NCBI GenBank assembly: GCA_900545015.1
Contig: UQXJ01000006.1
Coordinates: 8,768-72,767, forward strand
DNA from: an uncultured Mollicutes bacterium
GTDB lineage: Bacteria > Bacillota_I > Bacilli_A > RFN20 > CAG-826
DNA length: 64,000 bases
Reading direction: 5' to 3'
Below, in pieces: positions 8,004-17,832 of this stretch. The stretch's first letter is position 1. Each line of letters starts with the position of its first letter. The translations under genes were made by a program, and so were the position numbers. The notes beneath the pieces were generated by a model, which saw only the letters and a program-made list of their open reading frames with translations, did no database searches and had not been told where the DNA came from.

Positions 8004-8446
8004 ATTTCTTCCAAATATTTATTAAATTCAAATGCAGCATTTTTACATTCTGCACAATTGTCTTCATGTGGACAATTAGTTCTTGCAATTCTTCTTGCAG
8101 CAGGTACAAACGATCTAATTTCCTCTGCATTATAACCAACTTGTATTCTTCTATCATCAACAACTATAGGTCTTTTAAGTACACTTGGGTTATTTTTAAT
8201 AAAATCAATCAATTGATTTACAGACATATCTTCGATTTTAACATTTCCCTTTTTAATAATATTACTTCTCATTGAAATAATATCATCAGTTCCATTTTCA
8301 GATTTCATTAAGATTTCTTTAAGCTCATCAGGATTTAAAACACTAGCAAAAATATTCTTTTCTTTAAAAGGAATTTGTTGTTCCTCAAACCATTTCTTTA
8401 CCTTTTTGCAACTTGAACAACTTGGTGATGTATAAATCGTAATCAT
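7991..8446 (-). CDS. spx: Spx-family transcriptional regulator with a C-terminal Cys/His cluster
   Basis: 151 residues from the ATG at 8446, which gives the family start MITIYTSPSC. Spx binds the RNA polymerase alpha C-terminal domain and reprograms transcription under thiol stress. The redox CxxC is C10-S-S-C13. GTDDIISMRSNI, RPIVVDDRRIQVGYN and EEIRSFVP follow the Spx pattern closely. Unusually, the tail after FVPAARRIAR adds a Cys/His group: C125, H127, C131 and C134 in NCPHEDNCAEC, which I do not know from Bacillus Spx. An upstream in-frame start at 8485 would add 13 residues unlike the family, and the TATAAT box would then lie inside the gene. The transcript looks leaderless. Confidence 0.9.
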   Translation of the reverse strand: MITIYTSPSCSSCKKVKKWFEEQQIPFKEKNIFASVLNPDELKEILMKSENGTDDIISMRSNIIKKGNVKIEDMSVNQLIDFIKNNPSVLKRPIVVDDRRIQVGYNAEEIRSFVPAARRIARTNCPHEDNCAECKNAAFEFNKYLEEIKKN

Positions 8447-8452
8447 ATAAAT

Positions 8453-8458
8453 ATTATA
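8453..8458 (-). promoter_or_regulatory. -10 box of spx (leaderless)
   Basis: TATAAT on the minus strand, six bases before the ATG at 8446. No Shine-Dalgarno fits between them. No convincing -35. Confidence 0.6.
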
Positions 8459-8544
8459 CAAACTTAAGGGCTTTTTTACTAACAAAAGTTATTAATTTGT
8501 TCGATAAACAGGGTTAAATCATTCATTTTACCAAACAATTCGTT

Positions 8545-8550
8545 TATAAT
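8545..8550 (+). promoter_or_regulatory. -10 box of the gene at 8557 (leaderless)
   Basis: A consensus TATAAT followed by ATTTTT and directly by the ATG at 8557, six bases away, with no ribosome binding site. Confidence 0.6.
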
Positions 8551-8556
8551 ATTTTT

Positions 8557-8832
8557 ATGAAATTTAACAAAAAAACAATGAAGGCAATCAATGCATTAAA
8601 TGATGGCTATGTTTTAGAAGCTTATATTAATGGCAATAGAAATCTATTTGTAAAATTTGAAGATAAAATAGAAATATATTCACAATCATATGCACTTCAA
8701 CTTTCAAAAGAAAAATTCGCAGAAATGTTTGGTGAAGAAGATTTTAAACTTATCGACTATTCAAATAAAGAAAATTCTGAGTCAAAAGAAAAAGACGAAG
8801 AATATTATTCTAAACTTCAAAAAAGACAATAA
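8557..8832 (+). CDS. Small protein of unknown function
   Basis: 91 residues. It starts with a basic stretch, continues with a mixed alpha/beta part up to about residue 70, and ends in a highly charged tail rich in K, E and S. There is no membrane span or recognised motif. The TATAAT six bases before the ATG supports both expression and the start. The stop TAA (8830-8832) is immediately followed by the stop of the convergent HAD gene, with no base or terminator between. Probably real, because promoter and ORF fit exactly, but the family is unknown. Confidence 0.65.
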   Translation: MKFNKKTMKAINALNDGYVLEAYINGNRNLFVKFEDKIEIYSQSYALQLSKEKFAEMFGEEDFKLIDYSNKENSESKEKDEEYYSKLQKRQ

Positions 8833-9474
8833 TTAGTTTTCTTTTATAATCTTCAAAATTTCTTTAAAATCATTAATATAATAATCTGGTTTGGCCGCCA
8901 TCATTTCATTATAATTTCCATATCCATAAGATAAAATAATGGACTTCATTTTTAAATTGTTTGCTGTAAAAATATCTACAATACTATCACCAACATACAT
9001 GCCATTTTTAGGATTAAGATTAAATTTATCTAAAATCTTTTTAAGCAGTGTAACATCAGGCTTAGGTGGATAATTTTTATCTTGTCCTTGAAGATATAAA
9101 AATTCAATATCACCAAGTTTGTTAGACATTAATTTTTGTAAAATTTCATTAGGCTTATTTGAATAAACAATGATTTTAATTCCGCTTGAATTTAACTCTT
9201 TTAAAGTCTCTTTTACGCCATCAAATGGTTCAGAAATATATTGGCATTTTTCATAGTTTTTTAAAAATAATGCGAAATCTGCAGGGTTTTTGTCTCCTTT
9301 AGTTCCTAAGTCAAAGAGTCTTTTTGCGCCTCTACCAATAAAAGTTTTTACAGTTTCTTTATTATAAGAAAGCCCAAAATGTAGCTCATTAAGAGTTACA
9401 TTTAAAGCTTCTGTTATACCGGTTAAAGTATCAATCAAAGTGCCATCTAAATCAAATACAAGATAATCAATCAT
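8833..9474 (-). CDS. HAD-superfamily phosphatase (phosphoglycolate phosphatase-like)
   Basis: 213 residues. FDLDGTLIDT (residues 7-16) is HAD motif I with the nucleophile Asp. YSNKP holds the motif II Ser, KPDVTLLKK the motif III Lys and YVGDSIVDI the motif IV acidic pair. The helical cap between motifs I and II places it in subfamily IA with Gph/PpaX-type enzymes. The substrate could be phosphoglycolate, pyrophosphate or a sugar phosphate. The start lies two bases after the stop of the lipoprotein gene at 9477 with no Shine-Dalgarno, so it is probably the translationally coupled last gene of the metalloprotease-lipoprotein operon. Confidence 0.88.
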   Translation of the reverse strand: MIDYLVFDLDGTLIDTLTGITEALNVTLNELHFGLSYNKETVKTFIGRGAKRLFDLGTKGDKNPADFALFLKNYEKCQYISEPFDGVKETLKELNSSGIKIIVYSNKPNEILQKLMSNKLGDIEFLYLQGQDKNYPPKPDVTLLKKILDKFNLNPKNGMYVGDSIVDIFTANNLKMKSIILSYGYGNYNEMMAAKPDYYINDFKEILKIIKEN

Positions 9475-9476
9475 AA

Positions 9477-12461
9477 TTAAAATAAGTTAAAGACTAAATA
9501 TGTAGCGCTACTTGTTTCATCACTTGTTACACTATTTATCTTAATAATTATAGCACTTGTATCACCATTGACTTCTGATTTATATTCAACAGAATCAAAT
9601 GTTTTAATAACGCTACTTGCTTTAAGATCAGCTTCGTTTACTTTAAAATTAATTCCTAATTTATCGACCGAATAAGTGAAGTTAATATCATTTTCAAATT
9701 TAGTTTCTTCAAGTGTATCTGAATTAGTTTTGAAAATTGAAATCTTACCATTTTTGCCATCATCTCCAAATGATAAACAGAATTTTAAGTAAGAATCAGT
9801 TCCTTTAGTTACATCAAAATCAAATTTAGGGGCACCATATGTGAAAGTCTTACCTTTTAAATAAGAATCAAGGTTATTTTCATCAATATACAAATTAAAT
9901 TTAGTAGGAACATATGTGTAATTTGTTTGTGCTGCTTGAGTTTCAGCGTCAGTTCCATCTGAATAACTAAAATAGAATGTAAGTGTTGTGAAATCTTCAT
10001 TAAATTTAATTTGACCATTCATTAATGAAGTAAATCTAAATGATGAATCTTTAAATTCTTTACCAGCAGTTTTAATTACACCAGCTTCAAGTGAATAAGG
10101 TATTTTTTGAACTACCACATTTAAATCTTCGTTTTGAGATGTACTTGCTTCATCCTTTGTAGATTTAGTTGAATACCAACTTAAATTTAAATTAGTATCA
10201 TCAAATGTTGCAATTACATAGTTTGCATTGGTAATTGAACCAAAGATGAATTTTTTATTTGTAATTTCTTTTTTAATATTTTCAGCACTAATCTTTTCTT
10301 TGACTAAGATTGAATATTCAACAGATTTAGATTCATCGCTCCATTCAGGTTTATCATCAGTTCCTGTATTAATTAAAACTTTAAATTTATAATCTCCAGC
10401 TTTAATTCCTTTAATAGAATAGCCATACAATCCATCAATATTTCCATCTAAGTTTTTATAAATTTCAATGCCATCTTTTGGCGCATCATTAGTAACTACA
10501 ACTTTATAAGGTTTACTTGTTTTTAAGTCTGTTTCGCTAATGTCAGCAGGTTTTGTATTTACATAGAATGGTTTTGATAATCCATCAACAAATATTGACT
10601 CTTTAACACCATTTGTAAAGTTTTCATTATTACTTAGATAAACTTCACTAATTTCTGGTTTATAAAATTCAACAACAATAGACACTCTCATATATTTATT
10701 TGAACGTGGTGAGAAAGTAATAATTGTTGTCCCAGTTGCAACTTCAAGACCATATTGAGTAGTTTTTGTTGCTGGGTTGATTGCGAAAACACCATCTTTA
10801 ACGGTTTTTACTTCGCTTACTACTTTTGTATTTGTTGAAGTTCCAGTAATAACATCAATATTTGCATTTGCTGATGCGTTATAATTATCTTTAATTTTAA
10901 TTACAAGTGTCTTATCAAATCTAAGTTTATAATGTGAAATTGTTCCATATCCTTCAACTGTTTCTGTTTTTGGATATCCTGCTTCTAATCCATATTTATT
11001 TTCATCTGAATAAAGCGGTGCTTCAGGTTCATCTGATCCGTGTAAGAAAACAGGATTTAAATTTGTAAATAATAAGCTATCAAAATCAAAATATTTCTTA
11101 TCTGTTGCACTTAATTCTTTCTTTTCTGTTACATAATTAATCGAATTAATAGTTTCTATATAAGATGTTGTTTCACTTCCACTTGAAATAGATGATTTAA
11201 ATGTATACTTTTTAACAGCATTATTTTCAAAACTTAATTCTAAATCAACTTTATAAGTTGTATCTTCATTTACATAACTAGAAGTCAATTTATAATTATC
11301 GCCAGTTTTTGTCATGCTTGAATTTGCATAAACATAAGTATTAGCAAAGTTAAGATATTTGCCGTTTAAATTAACACGATTAAAGAACTTATCTTTAACA
11401 ATGTTTCCTAATCCATAAGTAATAATATTATCAGTAACATCAAACACATAATTTGCATCATCAGTTTTTTCAACTACTTCATTTTTATAAATATTAGAAA
11501 CAACTGGTTTTTTATTGGAAATTTTATAATCAAATACATAATGAGAAGCATTTCCACCAGTTTCTTTAATTCCACTATAAAATTTATTTGAAGTGATAGT
11601 TGTTCCATCGTTTACGCTTTCTTCAACGATATTTTGATTTTTATAAGAATAATAATTTTTAGTTGTTTTTGTTTTGCCAATTGTTGTTAAAATTTCTAAA
11701 GAATCTAAATGATCTTTTTCGTAAGTTAATGAACCACTTAATTTATTAAGAATTTCAGTTTTCATTTCAGCATTTGTATCAACAACTTTAAATTTAATAT
11801 CATCAAAAACGCTCTTATCGTTTGAGCCATTTTTCTTAGTTGCAAGAACTCTTAAAGTAGCAACACCAGTTGCTGAAGATGGAATACTAGCAATAAATTC
11901 ACCTGTTGTTTCATCAATTTCAAGTGAACTAATACTTGAATCTTCAGTTCCAGTTTCGACAAAGCAATATCTTAAATCATAATCATTTGGATTGACATTC
12001 TCTTCTAAAAATTCATAAGAAAATTTAACTTTTGCACCAAGTTTAATTAAATATAGTGAATTTTTATCATCAAAACTAATCGCATCAGAAGTTGGTACCA
12101 CTAATTTTATTTTTGTAGCATCAACGCCTTTAACAGTTATTGTTACATCTTTTTTAATTTCAGGATTTTTCTTTGAAGAAACAGTAATTGTAACAGTTCC
12201 AGCTTTTTTGCCAGTAATTTTTCCATCGCTTGAAACGCTTAAAATTTCTTCATCGCTGCTTTTAAAGAGTGCTTCATTTAAAGAATCACCAACAACTTCA
12301 TAAGAGATGCTTTTAGTTTCTCCAATAACGATATAACTAGGAACGTTAACTTTAATATCAGTAATGTTTTGTGTTACGTTTCCTCCTTCATTATTAGTGC
12401 AAGAAACTGCACTAAACCCAATTACGCCAACTAAACTTAAAACTAATAAACTTTTCTTCAT
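9477..12461 (-). CDS. Large lipoprotein with an Ig-like (Big_2) domain
   Basis: 994 residues. The signal peptide ends in the lipobox FSAVSC, lipidated at C21. Residues about 35-112 form a bacterial Ig-like group 2 (Big_2) domain, recognisable by its SxxGxITGKKAGTVTITV ending. The rest is a long beta-rich, D/N/K/S/T-rich region. Two late segments open with related motifs (TNKKFIFG and LKGKTFTYG), suggesting a repeated domain. No enzyme motif was found. GAGGAC gives a Shine-Dalgarno eight bases from the ATG. It is the fifth gene of the lipoprotein operon. A surface binding or adhesion role is inference from the Ig fold. Confidence 0.75.
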   Translation of the reverse strand: MKKSLLVLSLVGVIGFSAVSCTNNEGGNVTQNITDIKVNVPSYIVIGETKSISYEVVGDSLNEALFKSSDEEILSVSSDGKITGKKAGTVTITVSSKKNPEIKKDVTITVKGVDATKIKLVVPTSDAISFDDKNSLYLIKLGAKVKFSYEFLEENVNPNDYDLRYCFVETGTEDSSISSLEIDETTGEFIASIPSSATGVATLRVLATKKNGSNDKSVFDDIKFKVVDTNAEMKTEILNKLSGSLTYEKDHLDSLEILTTIGKTKTTKNYYSYKNQNIVEESVNDGTTITSNKFYSGIKETGGNASHYVFDYKISNKKPVVSNIYKNEVVEKTDDANYVFDVTDNIITYGLGNIVKDKFFNRVNLNGKYLNFANTYVYANSSMTKTGDNYKLTSSYVNEDTTYKVDLELSFENNAVKKYTFKSSISSGSETTSYIETINSINYVTEKKELSATDKKYFDFDSLLFTNLNPVFLHGSDEPEAPLYSDENKYGLEAGYPKTETVEGYGTISHYKLRFDKTLVIKIKDNYNASANANIDVITGTSTNTKVVSEVKTVKDGVFAINPATKTTQYGLEVATGTTIITFSPRSNKYMRVSIVVEFYKPEISEVYLSNNENFTNGVKESIFVDGLSKPFYVNTKPADISETDLKTSKPYKVVVTNDAPKDGIEIYKNLDGNIDGLYGYSIKGIKAGDYKFKVLINTGTDDKPEWSDESKSVEYSILVKEKISAENIKKEITNKKFIFGSITNANYVIATFDDTNLNLSWYSTKSTKDEASTSQNEDLNVVVQKIPYSLEAGVIKTAGKEFKDSSFRFTSLMNGQIKFNEDFTTLTFYFSYSDGTDAETQAAQTNYTYVPTKFNLYIDENNLDSYLKGKTFTYGAPKFDFDVTKGTDSYLKFCLSFGDDGKNGKISIFKTNSDTLEETKFENDINFTYSVDKLGINFKVNEADLKASSVIKTFDSVEYKSEVNGDTSAIIIKINSVTSDETSSATYLVFNLF

Positions 12462-12471
12462 TATAAAGTCC

Positions 12472-14529
12472 TCACTTTATATTATTTTCAATATATTTAT
12501 CAATTGAATCAAATTTTGTATTTCCAATATTATAGAAAGTAAGTGTTGTGCTTCCTTCAAGTCCATCCGCTTGTCTAGCATAGAATATACTTAAAGAAAC
12601 TCTTGTATCAAAAGGATCTTCACCAATTGTTGTGTTAAATCCAGCACTTATTCTTACAAGATTGCTAATATTTAAACCACCACTAACGTATTCAAGCATT
12701 TTCTTACCAAAACCAGCAGAAATATTTTGCCAATAATTATAATTTCTACTTTCATCAATTTTATATTTATCAAAATTATAAATTTCATCAAAAGTAGAAA
12801 TATATCCACCCGCATCATCATTTTGAGTTGAATCACTTAAATATTGACCATGTCCAGGAAGTGTCATTCCATGTAATGCATAGTTTTCAGATTCATCAAC
12901 CACAACTTGATTTTTACTATCAACAGTGAATTCATAAATAGTATTTTCATCGATTTTGATATATCCATAGTTATTTGTAGGTTGACTTGCAACGTAACTA
13001 AAGACATATTTTGGAGTAAATAATCTATGAATAACACCAACATCACTGCTAATAACATCCATTGTATAGTTGTTATTTTTAAATAAATTTAAAGCTGATT
13101 TTAGCTCATCAATTGATTGATTATCTTTAACAGGATCTTTTCCTTTATTCATAAATCTCTTTAAACCAGTGATTTTTGTGTTATTTACATCTCTAAATGT
13201 AGCTTTTAATACACCTAAATCAACTTTATTTGTTTCATCAGATAAATTAAATGTTGCAGTGAATTTGTGTGAAGCATAATCATCAATATCAATAATAAGA
13301 TCTTTACATTGTGTATGATCTGAAATTTGAAGATTGAAAATTGCAGCAAGATAATAAATGCAACTTGCATCAGTAATGTGATATCTATCAGTAACTTCAG
13401 GATCTTTATATCCCATAAATGCACCTAATGATAAAGCATCGAAAGAATAAAGTACTTGTTGATATAAAGATTCATAAGCAATTGCATCAGAATCTTTTTG
13501 AATTGCTAAAATGTTAATTTTTGTCTTATCTAAAGCATCATAAGTAAAACTAGAAACATATCCTAAATATTCCATAGCTCCACCTTTGCCTCTTGAATCT
13601 CCTTCAGGATAAGAGAAGCAATATGCGTTTTCTTCAAATTCATATGTTCCAATATAATCTTTTAATCCACTTTCACTAGTTGTGCCACTTCCATCGATAT
13701 CAACTGTGTAATTATGTGTATTAAAATATGGAAATAATAATTTAGAGAATCTCATATCAAGTGGTTCGTACGCTGATTTTCCACTATCTAAATATGTTTT
13801 GATTTCTTTATTTTCAGTTGTTCCAATATCGTAAACTTTTGATTCGAAAATTAAGGCTTTATTTTTTGTAATGTCAAAAGTTTCGCCTTCTTTTAAATCA
13901 TAAGCAATAGCTACAAACTCAAAATTTAAGCTGTTTCCAATAGCTTCAATTGTTGTTTGAATTGGTGTAATTGATAATGAACTTTGATTACGAACAATCA
14001 TTTCAATGATTTTATCGTTATTCTTATTTTTGCCAAATTCGTATGAATATTTGCCATTTCTTAAATCAGTTAAAGCAACATCTTTATAATCAAAATCTCC
14101 AAAACCAACTCTAAAATCAAAATAGGATTCATATCTTAATCCAGTGTTTGAATTGATATAAGGTGCACTTGCTGTAATATTTCCACTTTTATCTTTTTTA
14201 TATTTAAAGATAACACCATCTTTTTGAGCGTAATAGAAATTATCAAAATCACCAGTTGATTCAACGCTGTAGTCGGTGTACTTAACAGTTTGAGTTATTT
14301 TTTCAGTTGTATTTTCTGGTTTAATCGGATCTGAATGATAATAGCCGACTTCAACAGTGTAGTTATTATTTTTCATTTCTTTAAATATTTTTTGAACTTT
14401 ATTTAAAGAAGCATCATCTTCAATTTCTGTACTTCCTGCATCATTATTACAAGAAACAGCACCTAAAGTTGTGCCTAAAATCAATGATAAAGCCCACAAA
14501 ATACGTGTTTTTTTCATTTTTTTATACAT
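12472..14529 (-). CDS. Lipoprotein with three diverged repeats, family unknown
   Basis: 685 residues. The lipobox LGAVSC gives lipidation at C27. The mature part contains three units of roughly 200 residues, each opening with a helix and an NYT motif: FKEMKNNNYTVEV, LLFPYFNTHNYTVDI and LNLFKNNNYTMDV. The units end in similar strands and a helix: YDIGTTENKEIKTYL, FRDVNNTKITGLKRF and FYNIGNTKFDSIDKY. The same unit occurs twice in the lipoprotein at 14522, so the two proteins are paralogs. No catalytic motif was seen. GGAGG lies eight bases before this ATG, which overlaps the upstream stop by 8 bases. A second ATG four codons later is possible. Confidence 0.72.
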   Translation of the reverse strand: MYKKMKKTRILWALSLILGTTLGAVSCNNDAGSTEIEDDASLNKVQKIFKEMKNNNYTVEVGYYHSDPIKPENTTEKITQTVKYTDYSVESTGDFDNFYYAQKDGVIFKYKKDKSGNITASAPYINSNTGLRYESYFDFRVGFGDFDYKDVALTDLRNGKYSYEFGKNKNNDKIIEMIVRNQSSLSITPIQTTIEAIGNSLNFEFVAIAYDLKEGETFDITKNKALIFESKVYDIGTTENKEIKTYLDSGKSAYEPLDMRFSKLLFPYFNTHNYTVDIDGSGTTSESGLKDYIGTYEFEENAYCFSYPEGDSRGKGGAMEYLGYVSSFTYDALDKTKINILAIQKDSDAIAYESLYQQVLYSFDALSLGAFMGYKDPEVTDRYHITDASCIYYLAAIFNLQISDHTQCKDLIIDIDDYASHKFTATFNLSDETNKVDLGVLKATFRDVNNTKITGLKRFMNKGKDPVKDNQSIDELKSALNLFKNNNYTMDVISSDVGVIHRLFTPKYVFSYVASQPTNNYGYIKIDENTIYEFTVDSKNQVVVDESENYALHGMTLPGHGQYLSDSTQNDDAGGYISTFDEIYNFDKYKIDESRNYNYWQNISAGFGKKMLEYVSGGLNISNLVRISAGFNTTIGEDPFDTRVSLSIFYARQADGLEGSTTLTFYNIGNTKFDSIDKYIENNIK

Positions 14530-16237
14530 TTGCTTTACCTCCTACTACTGAAGAATAATATGCATCAATGTCACTTACGTTAGCATTTCCAAAATCTTTG
14601 AAAGTATAATAGATTTCTTGTTCTTGGTATTTTCCACTACCAGATGATCCGACAAAAATTAATCCAAGATCAGCACTTTCAACTTCACCTTTTGCGTTTC
14701 TATGAACCCTTAAAGTTGATTTTGTAATGTATTCCATCCATGTTGTTGTAGCTTGGAAACCCCATCCAAAAAGGCCATTTGCTAAAGCACTTAAAACATA
14801 GTTATTTGTTGTATAATACTCATTATCTGTTCCAAGCTTCTTTTCATAATAATAACTACCAAGTTCACAAACAGTTTGAGCTGATAAATAGAAAGTTGCT
14901 GTACCCGATGTGAAGTAGAATTGCCCAACATTTGAATACCAATTTGAATATTTTTCAAAACCATATTCATTTGTTGCACCATCAACAATTTTCCATTCAT
15001 AAACAACTTTAGAACCGTTTTCTTCAATGATATATAAAACGTTTGATTCACCAGTTGTAGGAAGTTTATCAACGTTAACATATTTCATATTTCCACTTTC
15101 AACAGGTCCGATAAAACCATCAAAATAATAGCCTTTATCGTTTTTCATAAAGCTATAGCAAGTTTCGTATTCCTTAGTTTGTTTTAAAGAATTTGTTGTT
15201 CCGTCTTCATTATAAGTTGAATAATTTACTTCAACATTTGGAGGTAAAAGCATTAATCCAAATGATCTTGAAGTGTAATTTGAATCAGTATAATTTAAGA
15301 AGAAATAGTCATTTGTACAGTTAATATCATAGCTATATCCACTAACTTCTACCCCATCTTTTACTAAATGAATTCCTTCAAGTTTATAGTTATTCTTTTT
15401 AGCAATTGATAAGAAATCAGTAACATCGTTATATGATTTAGTTCCATTAATTGTGCCATTTGTAATTCCTTCAGCTGCTTTATCAATAATAGTTTCAGTT
15501 AAAGGTGTGAAACGAGAAGCAATTGTTCCGTAACTTCCAGCAAGGTTAGTTATTACATCAAAAATGTGCTTTTCAGAATCAATAATTTGAACTTCATAAC
15601 TAGTAACTTTACCAGAAATACTACTTCCAAAAGTAGTCATAAATTGAAAAACACTTTGAATATTGTCATCAAGAATAACATATTTATTTGCACCTTTTTT
15701 CTTAGCAAATGTTGTTAAATTTTCTTCATTAACACCATCTAAATATGTTTTTAAAAGTGACATGCTTGCGATATTAAGTGGATTATATAAATCAGTAGCA
15801 ATTTCTAAACTACTATATCCAACATATTCAAATAAACCTGCACTTGTGTTTCCTTTTTCATCAAGCCAAAATTTAAACATTTCTTTATTTTTATTTTGAC
15901 CATATCCAAAAGAAGCACTTTCGTTTGTTAAATTATCCTCATACCAAGCATTTGGTGTGAAATAATCAACAAATTCGCTGTTTGTTTGTCCAACATTGAC
16001 TTTTTGTGAATACGAATATGTTTTACATGTAGCAGCAAAATTTAAGATGTCTAATAAACTTCCAACATCTTCATTATTTACAGTATCTTGATTTTCATTT
16101 TTACTCATTCCACCATTTTCGCTAACTGAAAGATCAACTGAAGGTCTTTCAACTGGTGCTACTTGAGAATTACAACCTGTTATACTAAGAACACTTAAGG
16201 CTGCTAAAGTTAAAATTGATGTCTTTTTTAATTTCAT
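14522..16237 (-). CDS. Lipoprotein with two diverged repeats, paralog of its neighbour
   Basis: 571 residues. The signal peptide ends in the lipobox SITGC, lipidated at C22, followed by a polar linker rich in S, E and N to about residue 60. Two larger units follow, opening with LDILNFAATCKTYSYSQKV and FLSIAKKNNYKLEG. The C-terminus FKDFGNANVSDIDAYY matches the C-terminus of the protein at 12472 (FYNIGNTKFDSIDKY). I recognise no named family. AAGGAGG precedes the ATG. It overlaps the next gene by 8 bases and is probably co-translated. Surface location is sure from the lipobox; function is unknown. Confidence 0.72.
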   Translation of the reverse strand: MKLKKTSILTLAALSVLSITGCNSQVAPVERPSVDLSVSENGGMSKNENQDTVNNEDVGSLLDILNFAATCKTYSYSQKVNVGQTNSEFVDYFTPNAWYEDNLTNESASFGYGQNKNKEMFKFWLDEKGNTSAGLFEYVGYSSLEIATDLYNPLNIASMSLLKTYLDGVNEENLTTFAKKKGANKYVILDDNIQSVFQFMTTFGSSISGKVTSYEVQIIDSEKHIFDVITNLAGSYGTIASRFTPLTETIIDKAAEGITNGTINGTKSYNDVTDFLSIAKKNNYKLEGIHLVKDGVEVSGYSYDINCTNDYFFLNYTDSNYTSRSFGLMLLPPNVEVNYSTYNEDGTTNSLKQTKEYETCYSFMKNDKGYYFDGFIGPVESGNMKYVNVDKLPTTGESNVLYIIEENGSKVVYEWKIVDGATNEYGFEKYSNWYSNVGQFYFTSGTATFYLSAQTVCELGSYYYEKKLGTDNEYYTTNNYVLSALANGLFGWGFQATTTWMEYITKSTLRVHRNAKGEVESADLGLIFVGSSGSGKYQEQEIYYTFKDFGNANVSDIDAYYSSVVGGKANV

Positions 16238-16249
16238 GTTTAAGCCTCC

Positions 16250-17830
16250 TTACTTCATATTTCCGACTGTTACAACAGTTGAAAATAATTCTCCATTGTC
16301 TAATTTTCCTTCATTAAAGAAGAAATTCTTATATTTTTCGAAAGAAAATACATCATTTTCTTTAAATAATGTTTTATTTGTTTGGAATCCACCAGAAGAG
16401 AATGTGTCAATTCCACTACTTTCGATTAATCTAATTTCATCATATAAAACAACGTTATAATCAAGATTTAAATATGTATTATATTGATTTTTAGTTCTTG
16501 TATTTCTCATTGGAGTAATAAGTTTATGAGTTGAATCAATTTCTTGATTTTCTCCTGTGTAATCAACAGTTTTAATCTTAGCTTTATTTGTAGCATCAAC
16601 ATAAAATAATCTATTATCAACGTGATAAATTCTTACGCCAGATTCTTCCATTGCAAATGGTCTATCTGTTGAAATTCTAACTTTAGAATCTTGCTCATTT
16701 AAGCCAGTGTTGTTATAAAGTTCAATTAAAATATATTCTCCAAATGGATTAAATTCGTTTTCTTTAATTGAATATGAATCACTAGGAATAGCGATTAAGT
16801 TGTTTTCAGTACTCATTCCTTCAAGTTTAATTTTTCCATCGCCTAAAACGACATAAGGTTTCGTCCAACCTAATAACATTTTGGAATAATTGTTATGGTC
16901 AATAATGTTTGAATCCATCATATCGACTTTTCCAATAGGATTGTAACTTAAACTGTCACTATAATAGTCGTTAAGTCCTAAAAAGTGGCCAGTTTCGTGG
17001 ATATATGTATGAGCATCAAGCTTTCTTTTTCCATATCCTTCATACATAAAGTCATAACTTGCCCAACCAAATAAATTAGCAATTGGATCGTCAGGATTGC
17101 CATTTGAATCTTGGTTTGCCCAATATGTATAAGCCCAGAAGTTTTGGTCATCTGTATTTGGCCCATTATGCGTATAGTCAGGAGCAGCATAAACAAACCA
17201 AATTCCATCAATAAAGCCATCTTTATCATTATCATATTTTGATAAATCCATACCTTTATTATCTTTTAAATATGTTATAGCATCATTAACGATTGTTTGC
17301 GTTTGTGAAATACCAATGCTTGATGCATAATCAAAACCTGATAATTCAGCATCATACCAATCTGTAACTTCACCAGTTAATTCTAATTTTCCATTGCTAG
17401 ATTTTTTATAAAAACTTTTAACGCTTTCCCATCCTGTTTCGCTTGCATCACCAAAGAAAACTGTATTTAAATCTTTAACAATTTTATCTTTTGTAATGTC
17501 TTTATCAGCTGCACCAGTATTTGGATTTAAATATGGTTCATAATATTCAGGAATTAAAACAGGAACAACAAGTAAATTAACTACTCCATTTTCAACCATA
17601 TCATTTCTTGATGGTAAATAATTTGTGTTGTAATAAAGTTTATCATTAATTGAATATAAATTGTCACTTAAAGTTACATCATTAGGATTAATAATTTTGT
17701 TACTTACGTTTTTTGAATTTGAAATTTCAATTTCAACTGATGTTTTTACAAGTGTTTCACTACCAGTTCCACCACAAGAAGTTAATAAAAATCCAAAAAA
17801 TAAAGCACTTAAAAATAATTTATTTTTCAT
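16250..17830 (-). CDS. Lipid-anchored M6-family metalloprotease
   Basis: 526 residues. Lipobox LLTSC with C19, so the enzyme is tethered outside the membrane. HETGH at 278-282 is followed by FLGLNDYY, the HExxHxxGLxD zinc motif of peptidase family M6 (immune inhibitor A type), and later by KVDMMDS and MLLGWTKPYVV, equivalent to the family Met-turn and GW segment. D200-N-D-K-D-G-F-I-D208 looks like a calcium-binding loop. The C-terminal 200 residues are beta-rich. A close paralog lies two bases upstream and the two are co-transcribed. Catalytic residues are intact. Substrates are unknown; neighbouring surface proteins or environmental proteins are plausible. Confidence 0.88.
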   Translation of the reverse strand: MKNKLFLSALFFGFLLTSCGGTGSETLVKTSVEIEISNSKNVSNKIINPNDVTLSDNLYSINDKLYYNTNYLPSRNDMVENGVVNLLVVPVLIPEYYEPYLNPNTGAADKDITKDKIVKDLNTVFFGDASETGWESVKSFYKKSSNGKLELTGEVTDWYDAELSGFDYASSIGISQTQTIVNDAITYLKDNKGMDLSKYDNDKDGFIDGIWFVYAAPDYTHNGPNTDDQNFWAYTYWANQDSNGNPDDPIANLFGWASYDFMYEGYGKRKLDAHTYIHETGHFLGLNDYYSDSLSYNPIGKVDMMDSNIIDHNNYSKMLLGWTKPYVVLGDGKIKLEGMSTENNLIAIPSDSYSIKENEFNPFGEYILIELYNNTGLNEQDSKVRISTDRPFAMEESGVRIYHVDNRLFYVDATNKAKIKTVDYTGENQEIDSTHKLITPMRNTRTKNQYNTYLNLDYNVVLYDEIRLIESSGIDTFSSGGFQTNKTLFKENDVFSFEKYKNFFFNEGKLDNGELFSTVVTVGNMK

Positions 17831-17832
17831 TC

